From Candidatus Cloacimonadota bacterium (lineage in GTDB: Bacteria > Cloacimonadota > Cloacimonadia > Cloacimonadales > Cloacimonadaceae): a stretch of DNA of 15,034 nucleotides. Position numbers and translations under genes: made by a program. Of this stretch, positions 6,475-14,168 are shown piece by piece. The notes under the pieces are model-generated. The model was not told where the DNA came from and searched no databases. It saw only the letters and a program-made list of their open reading frames with translations. Within the stretch, counting starts at the first letter, position 1, and every line of letters begins with the position of its first letter. The stretch spans positions 1-15,034 of the forward strand of contig JALOBT010000051.1 in NCBI GenBank assembly GCA_023228125.1, written 5' to 3'.

Positions 6475-7682
6475 TGACACAAGCACATAACGAACAGGCG
6501 CCCCTTAGGGGGCGTCTTTTTCTATATTCATTCCATTTCTGGATTCCGCTTTTATTATTAAGCCTCACCGCTATCATCTTCAACCGCTATGACCTGGATC
6601 TATGGATTCAAAACTATTACTATCGGGATGGCTGGCACGGAGACAAACTAAAGTGGGCAAAACTGCTGTATCATTATGGCAATATCCCTGCCATTATCAC
6701 AGCCGTGGGAGCATTACTGCTTTATATCCGCAGTTTTAGTAGAGGTTCCGGCCTGCTCATTTATCGCAAGATGGCCCTGTACCTCTCACTGGCCATGATC
6801 ATCGGCCCTGGCCTCATCGTAAACACCATTCTCAAAGACAATTGGGGACGGCCGCGTCCGCGTGAATTGGAGCTCTATGGCGGACGTTATGACTACGAAG
6901 CACCGCTGAGAATCGATCCTGTCTCACCAGGGAAATCCTTCCCCTGCGGGCATGCCACTGTGGGTTTTTACTTTTACGCTTTGGCTCTGCTCTTTGCCCA
7001 GAGGAAAAGGCGTCATTATCTCTTGATAGCTTTGTTTGCCACTCTTTATGGGCTCCTGATCGGTTGGGTGAGGGTGATGCAGGGAGGACATTTCGCCAGC
7101 GATGTCATCTTTTCCGGCGGCATCGTCTATCTGAGTTCCTGGGCACTGTGGCGGCTGATGAAGCTGGACGTCAAACCCTTTTACGTAAGTAGTGCCCCTC
7201 GTCGAAAACTCAAAACCTGGCAATGGCTCATCATCATTATCGGCCTTATAGTCCTGCTTGTCGGCGTGAGCCTGGCCACTCCCTATTCTGTCAAACAGGC
7301 CTTTGGCCCCTTGGAAGAGGGCAGATATGAATTGAGTGTGGATATCAAGAAAGCCAATGTAAACGTTTCTTTTGCCGATTCTATGCTGATCTCAAACGAG
7401 GTCTATGCTTTTGGCTTTCCTGGTTCGCGTGCCCGTCTGAAAAGGAAACAGAGTTCTGGAGTGCTCAGTATTGAGCAATATCTGAAAGGCTGGTTTACTG
7501 AGCTTCAGGTGGAGATCGCAGTGGTAATTGATACCCTCAGCACAGAAAGTATGCTGATTAGCTTGGATGAGGGTGAAATCAACCTGGAGGCCAGCGAATC
7601 TCAAAGCCGCTATCTTCATCTCTCTGAAGACGCGAGGCGGCTGACCTGGGATCCTGATCAGCCTCTTATAGCCGAACCTTAA
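6474..7682 (+). CDS. PAP2-family membrane phosphatase with C-terminal extension
   Basis: A membrane phosphatase of the type-2 phosphatidic acid phosphatase superfamily, probably acting on lipid or polyprenyl phosphates at the outer face of the inner membrane; the substrate is not known. The three motifs are KDNWGRPRP (121-129), SFPCGHA (155-161) and RVMQGGHFASD (200-210), giving K121, R126, H160, R200, H206 and D210. Cys158 occupies the place where many members have Ser. About five or six hydrophobic segments cover residues 20-225. An extra helix (250-268) then leads to a ~130-residue beta-rich domain (280-402) not found in simple PAP2 enzymes, with some resemblance to DUF4097-like folds (weak). 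The ATG shares one base with the rpsA stop, but a strong terminator lies over codons 8-16; no later in-frame start before Met100 would keep the first membrane helices, so I keep this start. Confidence 0.85.
   Translation: MTQAHNEQAPLRGRLFLYSFHFWIPLLLLSLTAIIFNRYDLDLWIQNYYYRDGWHGDKLKWAKLLYHYGNIPAIITAVGALLLYIRSFSRGSGLLIYRKMALYLSLAMIIGPGLIVNTILKDNWGRPRPRELELYGGRYDYEAPLRIDPVSPGKSFPCGHATVGFYFYALALLFAQRKRRHYLLIALFATLYGLLIGWVRVMQGGHFASDVIFSGGIVYLSSWALWRLMKLDVKPFYVSSAPRRKLKTWQWLIIIIGLIVLLVGVSLATPYSVKQAFGPLEEGRYELSVDIKKANVNVSFADSMLISNEVYAFGFPGSRARLKRKQSSGVLSIEQYLKGWFTELQVEIAVVIDTLSTESMLISLDEGEINLEASESQSRYLHLSEDARRLTWDPDQPLIAEP
6497..6523 (+). terminator. strong intrinsic terminator after rpsA, inside the next gene's start
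   Basis: GGCGCCCC (6497-6504) pairs with GGGGCGTC (6509-6516) around a TTAG tetraloop; one of the eight pairs is G-T. TTTTTCT follows immediately. It lies 22 bases after the rpsA stop, where a terminator would be expected, yet overlaps codons 8-16 of the PAP2 gene. It would reduce PAP2 expression unless read through. Confidence 0.85.
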
Positions 7683-7788
7683 TCCTTTCAGAATAGCTTC
7701 GGAAATCGCTAAGTAATTAAATATTGCTGGACAGTTTTGGGCTCTTCCTCAAATTGAGTCAAAATAGATCAAGGGAGATTAAGCGATA

Positions 7789-8388
7789 ATGAAAAAAGGA
7801 CTTATAGTATTGCTCATTATTCTGCTCGTAATCATCGTAATAGCTGGATGGTTTATCAGCAGATACAACAAGATACAAAAAGAGAAAATAAGTGTGGAAA
7901 CTGCCTGGGCCCAGGTGGAAAACGTATATCAATCCCGCTTTGACCTGATACCCAATCTGGTAGCTACAGTTCAAGGTGCAGCGAATTTTGAAAAAGAGAC
8001 CTTAACTGAGGTCACAGAAGCCCGCTCCAAGATGGGTGGTCAGGTAAATCTGCCTCCCGAAGCCCTTAGCGATCCTGCTGCTTTTCAACAGTTTCAAGCT
8101 AACCAGGCTGGGCTCTCCAGTGCCCTTAGCCGCTTGATGGTTGTGGTAGAAAAATACCCTGATCTCAAGGCAAATCAAAACTTCTTGCAATTTCAGGCTC
8201 AGCTTGAAGGGATCGAAAACCGGCTTCGTAACGAAAGAATGAACTTTAACGATGCTGCCAAAGAATACAACCAACTTATCGTGATCTTTCCTAATAACAA
8301 GATAGCTGGTATGATCGGTGCAAAAGCCTTCCAATTCTTCGCTGCAGAAACCCAGGCCCAAACTGCGCCTAATGTTGGTTTTAACTAA
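7789..8388 (+). CDS. lemA: LemA family membrane-anchored protein
   Basis: This 199-residue protein has one N-terminal membrane helix (residues 4-24) followed by the alpha-helical LemA domain. Diagnostic stretches are RYNKIQKEKISVETAWAQVE (25-44), YQSRFDLIPNLV (47-58), YPDLKANQNFLQ (123-134) and the RNERMNFNDAAKEYN region (147-161). LemA proteins are widespread, with an exposed helical bundle and a poorly defined role; they often precede TPM-domain or M48 peptidase genes, but here none follows. AGGGAG at 7772-7777 lies 11 bases before the ATG, a little far. It stands alone: 106 bases separate it from the PAP2 gene and a terminator follows 25 bases after its stop. Confidence 0.93.
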   Translation: MKKGLIVLLIILLVIIVIAGWFISRYNKIQKEKISVETAWAQVENVYQSRFDLIPNLVATVQGAANFEKETLTEVTEARSKMGGQVNLPPEALSDPAAFQQFQANQAGLSSALSRLMVVVEKYPDLKANQNFLQFQAQLEGIENRLRNERMNFNDAAKEYNQLIVIFPNNKIAGMIGAKAFQFFAAETQAQTAPNVGFN

Positions 8389-8412
8389 GACTGTAACTTT
8401 AAACTGAACTAT

Positions 8413-8441
8413 AAAAAGTCGTCAGAGATGGCGACTTTTTT
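8413..8441. terminator. bidirectional intrinsic terminator between convergent genes
   Basis: AAAAAGTCG (8413-8421) pairs with CGACTTTTT (8432-8440) around a ten-base loop. T-runs are present on both strands, so it can end both the + strand LemA transcript and the minus-strand deacetylase transcript. It overlaps the stop codon of the deacetylase gene (8440-8442). Confidence 0.9.
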
Positions 8442-9204
8442 ATTGGGAGACCGCTTCCGCCAAAGGGAGCACTGTCAGCCCCAGATCCTGGGTGTATTGC
8501 AAAATCTCACGGAAGGTAGGGGAGGGGCAGGAATCAGCATAATCATCACCAGCGGTATCAAAATGGTGAAAACCAATGATGATCAGAGCTTCTTGATTGG
8601 CTATGCCGCGCTGGATACGGCGCTTGACGATATCTGAAGGCCAACCGCTTTGATAGGCCAGATAGCCCAGAGCCTTGCGATTGAGGGGATGATGCATGGC
8701 AAAGTCTGAGCTGCCCCGGATATTTTGATAGAGCCCGGTAAGCAGGGGATAAAGCTGGCTCGGACATTGGCCACGAGGCAGAGCAAAGGAGCGGGGATTA
8801 AGCCCATGATCGCTAAGATTCTGTCTATCTTGTATGATATTGGCGATAGCTACATCGTAATCAAGCTGATTCAGGGCTTCATGATTCAGGGTATGGCCAC
8901 CGGTTTCCCAGCCGTAGTCCAGCTCCAGTTCAGTGATTTGTGCCCAATTCATCAGGCCTGGCAGACCCATAGCATTGGTATTTACAAAGTTCGTTCCCCG
9001 ATAGCCAAATTCACGCATGATAAGGAAAGCACTCTCATAGATAGAAAGGTGTTGGTCATCGAAGGTAAACACGATGATGGGAGTTTTGCTTTCTGCTGCG
9101 CTAAAGAACTTACAGCCCGGAAGCAGCAGCGTAATCCACAGTAAAATCAAGCTCAAGCCCCACAGTATGCCGCGGGTTTTGAGCATCGAAATGTGAATAT
9201 TCAT
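8440..9204 (-). CDS. polysaccharide deacetylase-like lipoprotein
   Basis: Predicted NodB-type carbohydrate esterase (CE4) fold, removing acetyl groups from a surface or cell-wall glycan; the exact substrate is unknown. From the start used here (254 residues) the signal peptide ends in a lipobox LLPGC with Cys31, so the mature protein should be lipid-anchored. The catalytic and metal motifs are FTFDD (D49, D50), GGHTLNH (H104, H108), LPRGQ in place of the usual RPPYG-like motif, and GFHHF near the end. The start is uncertain: in-frame ATGs at 9282, 9204 and 9186 all lack a good ribosome binding site. I chose 9204, but 9186 (MLKTRG, lipobox Cys at 25) is equally good. Either start lies inside the preceding gene, whose translation probably feeds this one. 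Confidence 0.82.
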   Translation of the reverse strand: MNIHISMLKTRGILWGLSLILLWITLLLPGCKFFSAAESKTPIIVFTFDDQHLSIYESAFLIMREFGYRGTNFVNTNAMGLPGLMNWAQITELELDYGWETGGHTLNHEALNQLDYDVAIANIIQDRQNLSDHGLNPRSFALPRGQCPSQLYPLLTGLYQNIRGSSDFAMHHPLNRKALGYLAYQSGWPSDIVKRRIQRGIANQEALIIIGFHHFDTAGDDYADSCPSPTFREILQYTQDLGLTVLPLAEAVSQ

Positions 9205-10150
9205 AAAAGATACCAATAGATTTATGGGGTGCCAGATAGTATCTGCCCAGAAGGCGGTGTTGCCAGAGTCTGTCTGACTCAATTACATTAAGCTCAGTGA
9301 TGGGGATCAGGGCGAAATCTTTGAAGTCTTGGCGCACTCTTATTTGATATAATTGCAGCTCTTTGGGTGCGTATTCCCGGCTTTGATATTGGGCTGCCGC
9401 GCCAAAGCTACTGCTTGCCGTGGCTTGGTACGAGATCTCAGATTGAAGGAAAAGTTCATGGTGAGCTTGGGTGGCATCAAATCCTGGCAGCAGAGAAACG
9501 GCAAAGCTATTATCAAGCTGAAACCTTCCTGCCTCAGGGGAATAATCTGCTTTGATAGCACTAATCAAGACCGGAGTGCGCCAGTGATTGTCCATAGCGC
9601 GAAATTCCTGATGGAATCCTAAGTGATAATCCTCGCGCTGAGAGCTGAGGATATCGATCATCGCGGTGGCTTGATTGTGTACATTGCCACCGAGATTGAA
9701 AGCCGCCTGCCAGCGTTCTTTGTGGTATATCAGCTCCAGGGAGTTCAGTCTCATACTTTGATACTGGTAAGGGTCAAAACCGCGGGCCAGGATGGGGTAG
9801 CTATTCATGGCTGTTTCCCCGCCAAAGCCATGCTCTTTGCTCCCCGCTGCCAAAACCCAATGATTCTTGATCACACCCAAGTAGATGCTCTTCAGGCGCA
9901 AATGGCTTTCATCAAAGAATTGCTCTGTATCCACAGCCATTTTAAATATAGTATCTTTATAGAAGACAGTATTGAGGCCAAATTCTGCCCGATAGAGCTC
10001 ATCCCAGCTCAGTTCCTTACCGCTCTGATCCTCGTCGTAATAAGCTGTGTGCAGAGACTGCCATTTTGCATATAGGGGCAGCTCTACAGCGTACCCAGAT
10101 GTGATAAAGCAGATCATCAGAAGCAGCAGATAGTTTCGCATCATCTTCAT
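9110..10150 (-). CDS. predicted exported beta-rich protein (possible outer-membrane barrel)
   Basis: I do not recognise this family. The 346-residue protein starts MKMMRNYLLLLMICFITSGY, a signal peptide likely cut after GYA (residue 21). The rest has no hydrophobic helices and shows many short stretches of alternating polar and hydrophobic or aromatic residues (for example RLNSLELIYHKERWQAAFNL and GIFYEYSHFDAQN), as in outer-membrane beta barrels, though it does not end in the typical aromatic residue. The start is chosen because its ATG overlaps the tetR stop as ATGA; the frame stays open 67 codons further upstream but that stretch lies inside tetR. Its 3' end overlaps the deacetylase start region by about 77-95 bases. 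Context suggests an envelope role under TetR control. Confidence 0.7.
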   Translation of the reverse strand: MKMMRNYLLLLMICFITSGYAVELPLYAKWQSLHTAYYDEDQSGKELSWDELYRAEFGLNTVFYKDTIFKMAVDTEQFFDESHLRLKSIYLGVIKNHWVLAAGSKEHGFGGETAMNSYPILARGFDPYQYQSMRLNSLELIYHKERWQAAFNLGGNVHNQATAMIDILSSQREDYHLGFHQEFRAMDNHWRTPVLISAIKADYSPEAGRFQLDNSFAVSLLPGFDATQAHHELFLQSEISYQATASSSFGAAAQYQSREYAPKELQLYQIRVRQDFKDFALIPITELNVIESDRLWQHRLLGRYYLAPHKSIGIFYEYSHFDAQNPRHTVGLELDFTVDYAAASGL

Positions 10151-10752
10151 TCTGCCGAATGCAGGGTGCCATGCTGGATGATGTCGCGCACGCTTTCGGC
10201 CACTTTTGCGATATCCAAAGCATCTGGATGCGAGAGCCACTGCGACAATACCAAATCCATCACACCCACGATGAGCAGGGCAAAAGCTTTGGTATCCAGG
10301 GGCCTGATGCGTTTGTCCTGGATGGCCTGTTCGGCGAGGTTCTCCACCCAAGTAAGGTACTTCTTCAAAGGGTTGTAATCTGGCCAGGTGGTATAAAACT
10401 CTTCATTGAGACGGGCTTCCACGGTGAGAAAACGCGCTACATGAGGCTTCTGCTGCACGAGCTGCACATGTAGGACAAAGAACTCATAGAGCCTATCCAT
10501 GGTGTCTTTTATGCCTTTGGTGGCATCTATAATAGCTTCAATCTCGGGATTGATGATCTTCTGTATGCACTCGCCCAGAAGTTCATCCTTGCTCTGGAAA
10601 TATACGTAGATAGTTCCCTGCGCTATATTTGCAGCCTTAGCGATATCGGCGATAGTGGTATCTTGCGATCCCCTTTGGGCAAAGACCTCAGTGGCCTTTT
10701 CCAGGAGCTTGTCTCTTGTGTTTTTCCGACCAGCCGAACGTTTCTTGTTCAC
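10147..10752 (-). CDS. TetR family transcriptional regulator
   Basis: This 201-residue protein has the TetR DNA-binding domain at its N-terminus: residues 13-58, with TTIADIAKAANIAQGTIYVY (32-51) as the helix-turn-helix, followed by FQSKDELL. The remaining ~140 residues form the helical ligand and dimer domain; the ligand is unknown. The start is the GTG at 10752-10750 because GGAGG lies five bases upstream; the frame could extend to a TTG at 10764, but that codon overlaps the ribosome binding site. Its TGA overlaps the start of the exported-protein gene, so it probably regulates its own operon. An inverted repeat 31 bases upstream of its start (10783-10802) is a candidate operator. Confidence 0.92.
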   Translation of the reverse strand: MNKKRSAGRKNTRDKLLEKATEVFAQRGSQDTTIADIAKAANIAQGTIYVYFQSKDELLGECIQKIINPEIEAIIDATKGIKDTMDRLYEFFVLHVQLVQQKPHVARFLTVEARLNEEFYTTWPDYNPLKKYLTWVENLAEQAIQDKRIRPLDTKAFALLIVGVMDLVLSQWLSHPDALDIAKVAESVRDIIQHGTLHSAE

Positions 10753-10782
10753 TTTATCCTCCAAAATCTAAACCTGAGTGCT

Positions 10783-10814
10783 ATACATGCATTTCATTGT
10801 ATTTATTCTGTCAA
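10783..10814 (-). promoter_or_regulatory. possible tetR promoter and operator
   Basis: On the minus strand a perfect -35 box TTGACA lies at 10814-10809. The best -10 (TATAGC, 10785-10780) is 23 bases away, longer than normal, so the pairing is doubtful. Overlapping the spacer is an imperfect 20-bp inverted repeat (10783-10802) with ATACA/TGTAT ends, placed where an autoregulating TetR protein would bind. Confidence 0.3.
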
Positions 10815-11582
10815 TCACTTTCTCGAAGCCACGATGATGATGCCTGTGCCAGAAGGGTTTGTGATGAGCATATCCATCTTCATCAAGAGCTGGGAGGCGG
10901 GCAAGAGCAGAAGATACCAAAGGGCCAATACGGGAGCCCATAGCTTGCTTTTCCCCCACAGGGTCAGCGGGTATTTTATCATTAGTCTCCAGCTCAGAGC
11001 ACCAAAGAAGCCGTAGCTGTATTTTGAGCAGAGAATCTCAAATCCACTTGCAAGCAGCTTTGCTTCCAGCTCACTTTTGTCATATCCAGGACGCACATGC
11101 TCTGCGGTGAATTTTGCCGCGGGATCTGTATCGCTGGGCGTGGAGATGATCAAGATGCCTTGGGGGACAAGTGCAGAGTGGATGTTCTTTAGCACCGAAA
11201 CATCATCTTCAATATGCTCCAGGATATCGATGGCAATGGCCATGTTATACCGATGCCTCGGGCGAAACACCTGTAAGTCCGCGCTCTTAAAGCTGAAGTG
11301 AGGCCCGACAGCAAAGCTGTATTGCCGCAGATAATCCGTCTTGAGGTCTGTGGCCAGTACCCTGGAATTGGGGTAGTTTTTCAGCACAAAATCACTGTAC
11401 TGACAAAAGCCAGCTCCGGCATCGTAAAAACGCATACCATCACTAAAATGGTGCTTTATTGCGGCCTTGACGTAACGCTGGCGCAAGAGCAGTAAATCAA
11501 GAGCCTGGTAAAAGTATCTTCGCAAAGCCGGGAATGATTTAATGCTCTCGGCAAGGCGGTCTTTGATGGGGTCATATTGCAT
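10815..11582 (-). CDS. class I SAM-dependent methyltransferase
   Basis: Residues ~53-145 form a Rossmann methyltransferase domain. Motif I is FYDAGAGFCQYSD, the acidic end of strand 2 is ATDLKTDY, and motif IV is AIAIDILEHIEDD followed by the LKNIHSALVPQGILIIS strand. This is the Methyltransf_11/25 type seen in ubiquinone/UbiG-like and glycan- or lipid-modifying enzymes; the substrate cannot be told. The C-terminal ~60 residues contain a hydrophobic stretch (WAPVLALWYLLLLPASQLLM), suggesting membrane association, as in methyltransferases acting on lipids. I use the ATG at 11582 because GGAG lies six bases upstream; an ATG four codons earlier (11594) lacks any ribosome binding site. 62 bases separate it from tetR, with no terminator between. 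Confidence 0.88.
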   Translation of the reverse strand: MQYDPIKDRLAESIKSFPALRRYFYQALDLLLLRQRYVKAAIKHHFSDGMRFYDAGAGFCQYSDFVLKNYPNSRVLATDLKTDYLRQYSFAVGPHFSFKSADLQVFRPRHRYNMAIAIDILEHIEDDVSVLKNIHSALVPQGILIISTPSDTDPAAKFTAEHVRPGYDKSELEAKLLASGFEILCSKYSYGFFGALSWRLMIKYPLTLWGKSKLWAPVLALWYLLLLPASQLLMKMDMLITNPSGTGIIIVASRK

Positions 11583-11639
11583 TGGCTTCTCCATGTAAAG
11601 AAATCTATTGACGATTTTAGCGAGTCTGCATTTTAGTCA

Positions 11640-12512
11640 ATGAATAAAAAAGATATGATAGTAAAAGAAATAAATGACATCAGGCGTATCAACCTGCATC
11701 TGCATACACGCGCCTCCGATGGCTCGCTTTCTCCTGCTCAATTGGTAAAGCAAGCCAAGAATATCGGTCTGGATTTGATCTCCATTACCGATCACGACAC
11801 TATGGATGCCTACAAGCAGATTCCGGAAGATAACGCCCCCCTTCGCATACTTCCTGGTATGGAGATCAGCTCTATGCATCAGGGAAACGACGTGCACATC
11901 CTGGCTTATGGATGTGATTTTAGAAATAAAGCTCTGATCGAGCTCAGTGAGAATTATCTCATTGGCAGAAGAGACAGAGCTATTAAGATGATAGAGCTGC
12001 TCAGCGAACTGGGCATCGATATCGAAATCGAAGAAGTAGTCGCCATGGCCGGCAGTGGGGAGCTGATAGTTCGCCCCCATATCGCTCAGGTGCTGGTTCA
12101 GCGTGGATATGTAAGAACAAAGAATGAGGCTTTTGAAAAGTATATCGGGAACTTCAAGCCTGCTTTTGCCCCCAAACCGGAAGTTTCGGTACCGGATGTG
12201 ATCTCCGTGATCCAAGGTGCCGGTGGCTTTGCCGTGGTAGCCCATCCGGGAAAGCTGAGCAGCCCAGATTTGGTGGAAGAATTCATCACTTATGGCCTTG
12301 ATGGCATAGAGGTATGGCATCCAGATCACTATCAGTATCAAGTGGATGAATTCATCACCATCGCGCAGAATAACGGTTTGTATATGACGGCCGGTAGTGA
12401 CTTTCATGGCGAAAACAAGGATTCAGTGCTCTATGACAATGTTCCTGCTACGGAGTTGATCCTGGAAAGTGTACGCAAGCTATATCTGGAATACAAGTGC
12501 CGAAACCGCTAA
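11640..12512 (+). CDS. PHP-domain phosphoesterase (RNase AM / YciV-like)
   Basis: This 290-residue protein belongs to the PHP metal-dependent phosphoesterases. Metal ligands are visible in HLHTRASDG (H20, H22, D27), ITDHDT (D51, H52, D53), GMEIS (E75), RPHIAQ (H147), AHPG (H202) and GSDFHG (D254, H256). The overall pattern and length match the YciV/TrpH family, members of which act as 3',5'-nucleotide bisphosphate phosphatase and 5'-3' exonuclease on short RNA. The start has no ribosome binding site; the second Met (residue 6) is no better. It is the first gene of a coupled four-gene operon and diverges from the methyltransferase gene with only 57 bases between their starts. Confidence 0.93.
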   Translation: MNKKDMIVKEINDIRRINLHLHTRASDGSLSPAQLVKQAKNIGLDLISITDHDTMDAYKQIPEDNAPLRILPGMEISSMHQGNDVHILAYGCDFRNKALIELSENYLIGRRDRAIKMIELLSELGIDIEIEEVVAMAGSGELIVRPHIAQVLVQRGYVRTKNEAFEKYIGNFKPAFAPKPEVSVPDVISVIQGAGGFAVVAHPGKLSSPDLVEEFITYGLDGIEVWHPDHYQYQVDEFITIAQNNGLYMTAGSDFHGENKDSVLYDNVPATELILESVRKLYLEYKCRNR

Positions 12513-13024
12513 AGATTAATTATATTGCGGGCCACCTTCCTGTGGTATATCGCTATCATCAGGTTTCCCGATGGTTTATGATTGTGATTTCATTTATGAT
12601 GGTGGTTTACAGTGTATTTTTCCTGTTGAATTTCGTGCAGGCCGAGACGCCCATCTTTTTCAAACTGATGCCTATCGTCATCTGTTTTGTGGGGCTAAAT
12701 TCGGTCTTGCTCAAAGTCACCAGTCTCAATAGCATCACTTTCCAGCCTCAGCACCTGAGGCTGGGCTATATTGCCAAACGTAAAATCCTTATACCCTATG
12801 ATAGTATCCAAGGTCTGGACCTCAACAAAAGGATAACCTATTATATGCTAATATCATACCAGGATGAAAAAGGAATAGTGCGTGAGCTGAGTACCCCCGC
12901 TTCCTTTCCGCATATCCTGGAAATAATCTTTAACCTGGCGGAAATGGCTAAACAGGCCGTGATCCCCGAAAAAATGCAGGGGGTCCTGGACTACCTGAAA
13001 GCGAACGCAGATAATGAACTTTGA
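12497..13024 (+). CDS. small membrane protein with predicted PH-like domain
   Basis: I do not recognise a named family. The 175-residue protein has two predicted membrane helices (about 27-47 and 54-73), then a cytoplasmic stretch (76-150) with the strand pattern SITFQPQHLRLGYIAKRKIL and IPYDSIQGLDLNKR, which resembles bacterial PH-like domains. The GTG start at 12497 overlaps the preceding gene by 16 bases, and the end overlaps the next gene by 11 bases, so it is embedded in the operon and probably co-translated. It may be a membrane adaptor, but there is no direct evidence for a function. Confidence 0.75.
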   Translation: MPKPLKINYIAGHLPVVYRYHQVSRWFMIVISFMMVVYSVFFLLNFVQAETPIFFKLMPIVICFVGLNSVLLKVTSLNSITFQPQHLRLGYIAKRKILIPYDSIQGLDLNKRITYYMLISYQDEKGIVRELSTPASFPHILEIIFNLAEMAKQAVIPEKMQGVLDYLKANADNEL

Positions 13025-14168
13025 TACCATCATAGAACGCAAGGGCAGCGGCTGTTTCAAATACGATGCCCTAAAACTAATGTATGATAAAGAGGATCTC
13101 ATTCCTCTCTGGGTAGCCGATATGGATTTTGCCATAGCCGAGCCCATCCAAACAGCCCTGGCCCAGAGGCTGAAGCATCCCATTTTTGGTTACAATTTCA
13201 GAGGCAGAGATTTTGATGATGCGGTAAGGCATTGGCAGCAAACTCAATATGGCTGGGACACCAGCAGCTCTCAAATCATCATGGTACCCAGTCTGATGAC
13301 CGCTCTGGCCATCACCATCCTCACCCTGAGTAAGGCAGGTGACAAGATCGTGATTCAGACTCCCGTTTATCCCCCCTTTCACAGCACGGTCAAGGAGCAT
13401 AAGCGCGAGCTTCTCACCAATGCTTTGGTGAATATAAATGGCCGCTACGAAATCGATTGGCTGGATTTTGAAGAAAAGATCAGGCAAGCTAAGCTCTTTA
13501 TCCTCTGCAACCCTCATAATCCGGTAGGGAGAGTCTTTACCCAGAAGGAGCTTGAGCGCATGGGCGAGATTTGTGCACGGCACAATGTGATCATCTTCAG
13601 CGATGAGATTCACGCCGATCTGGTGTATGCCCCGCATCAGCACATTCCCATCGCCTCGATCAGGGCAGAAAGGGTGATCTCAGCGATCTCTCCGGCCAAG
13701 AGCTTCAACGTGGCTGGCCTGGCCACCGGAGTGCTGATCCTGCAAGATGAGGAGTTTATCCAAAAGATCACCGAGCTTAATATGAGTCTGCACACCTTTA
13801 TGGGCAATGTCTTTGGCATCAGAGCACTGATCGCAGCTTATACCCAGTCTGCCCCGTGGCTGGTTTCTGTGAAAGAATATCTGAAGGCCAATCGGGATTA
13901 TCTGGCAACCTATTTGGCAGAGCATCTGCCCAAAGTGAAAATGAGCCCTTGCGAAGGCAGTTACCTGGCTTGGCTGGACTTTCGAGACTATAAGCTTACC
14001 GATGATGAGCTGATGCAGATTCTGCGTGATAAAGCTGGCGTAGCACTGAATGGCGGAATCAGCTTTGGCAGCGAAGGCTCTGGCTTTATGCGTTTGAATT
14101 TTGCCTGCCCCAGAGCAGTCTTACATGAGGCTCTTATCCGCATCAAAGAAAACTTTCAGGATGTATAA
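13014..14168 (+). CDS. patB: PLP-dependent aminotransferase/C-S lyase, MalY/PatB type
   Basis: Fold-type I PLP enzyme of 384 residues. The N-terminal PLWVADMDF (31-39) is the MalY/PatB signature. PLP-site motifs are NPHNPVGRV (166-174), SDEIHADL (196-203, with D197), SPAKSFNVAGL (226-236, with the Schiff-base lysine K229) and the carboxylate-binding R360 in FMRLNF. Described members cleave cystathionine and other C-S bonds (PatB, MalY); related class I/II aminotransferases act elsewhere. It sits directly before dapD with no gap (TAA then ATG), so it could instead be the N-succinyl-LL-2,6-diaminopimelate aminotransferase (DapC) of the succinylase lysine route; this is inference. The start overlaps the preceding gene by 11 bases. 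Confidence 0.9.
   Translation: MNFDTIIERKGSGCFKYDALKLMYDKEDLIPLWVADMDFAIAEPIQTALAQRLKHPIFGYNFRGRDFDDAVRHWQQTQYGWDTSSSQIIMVPSLMTALAITILTLSKAGDKIVIQTPVYPPFHSTVKEHKRELLTNALVNINGRYEIDWLDFEEKIRQAKLFILCNPHNPVGRVFTQKELERMGEICARHNVIIFSDEIHADLVYAPHQHIPIASIRAERVISAISPAKSFNVAGLATGVLILQDEEFIQKITELNMSLHTFMGNVFGIRALIAAYTQSAPWLVSVKEYLKANRDYLATYLAEHLPKVKMSPCEGSYLAWLDFRDYKLTDDELMQILRDKAGVALNGGISFGSEGSGFMRLNFACPRAVLHEALIRIKENFQDV

Noticed and set aside
9623..10075. 150-codon + strand frame
   Set aside because: Antisense to the predicted exported protein, whose start is fixed by the ATGA overlap with tetR and which has a signal peptide.
11637..12407. 256-codon minus-strand frame opposite the PHP gene
   Set aside because: The + strand encodes all PHP metal-binding motifs; the opposite frame shows no family features.
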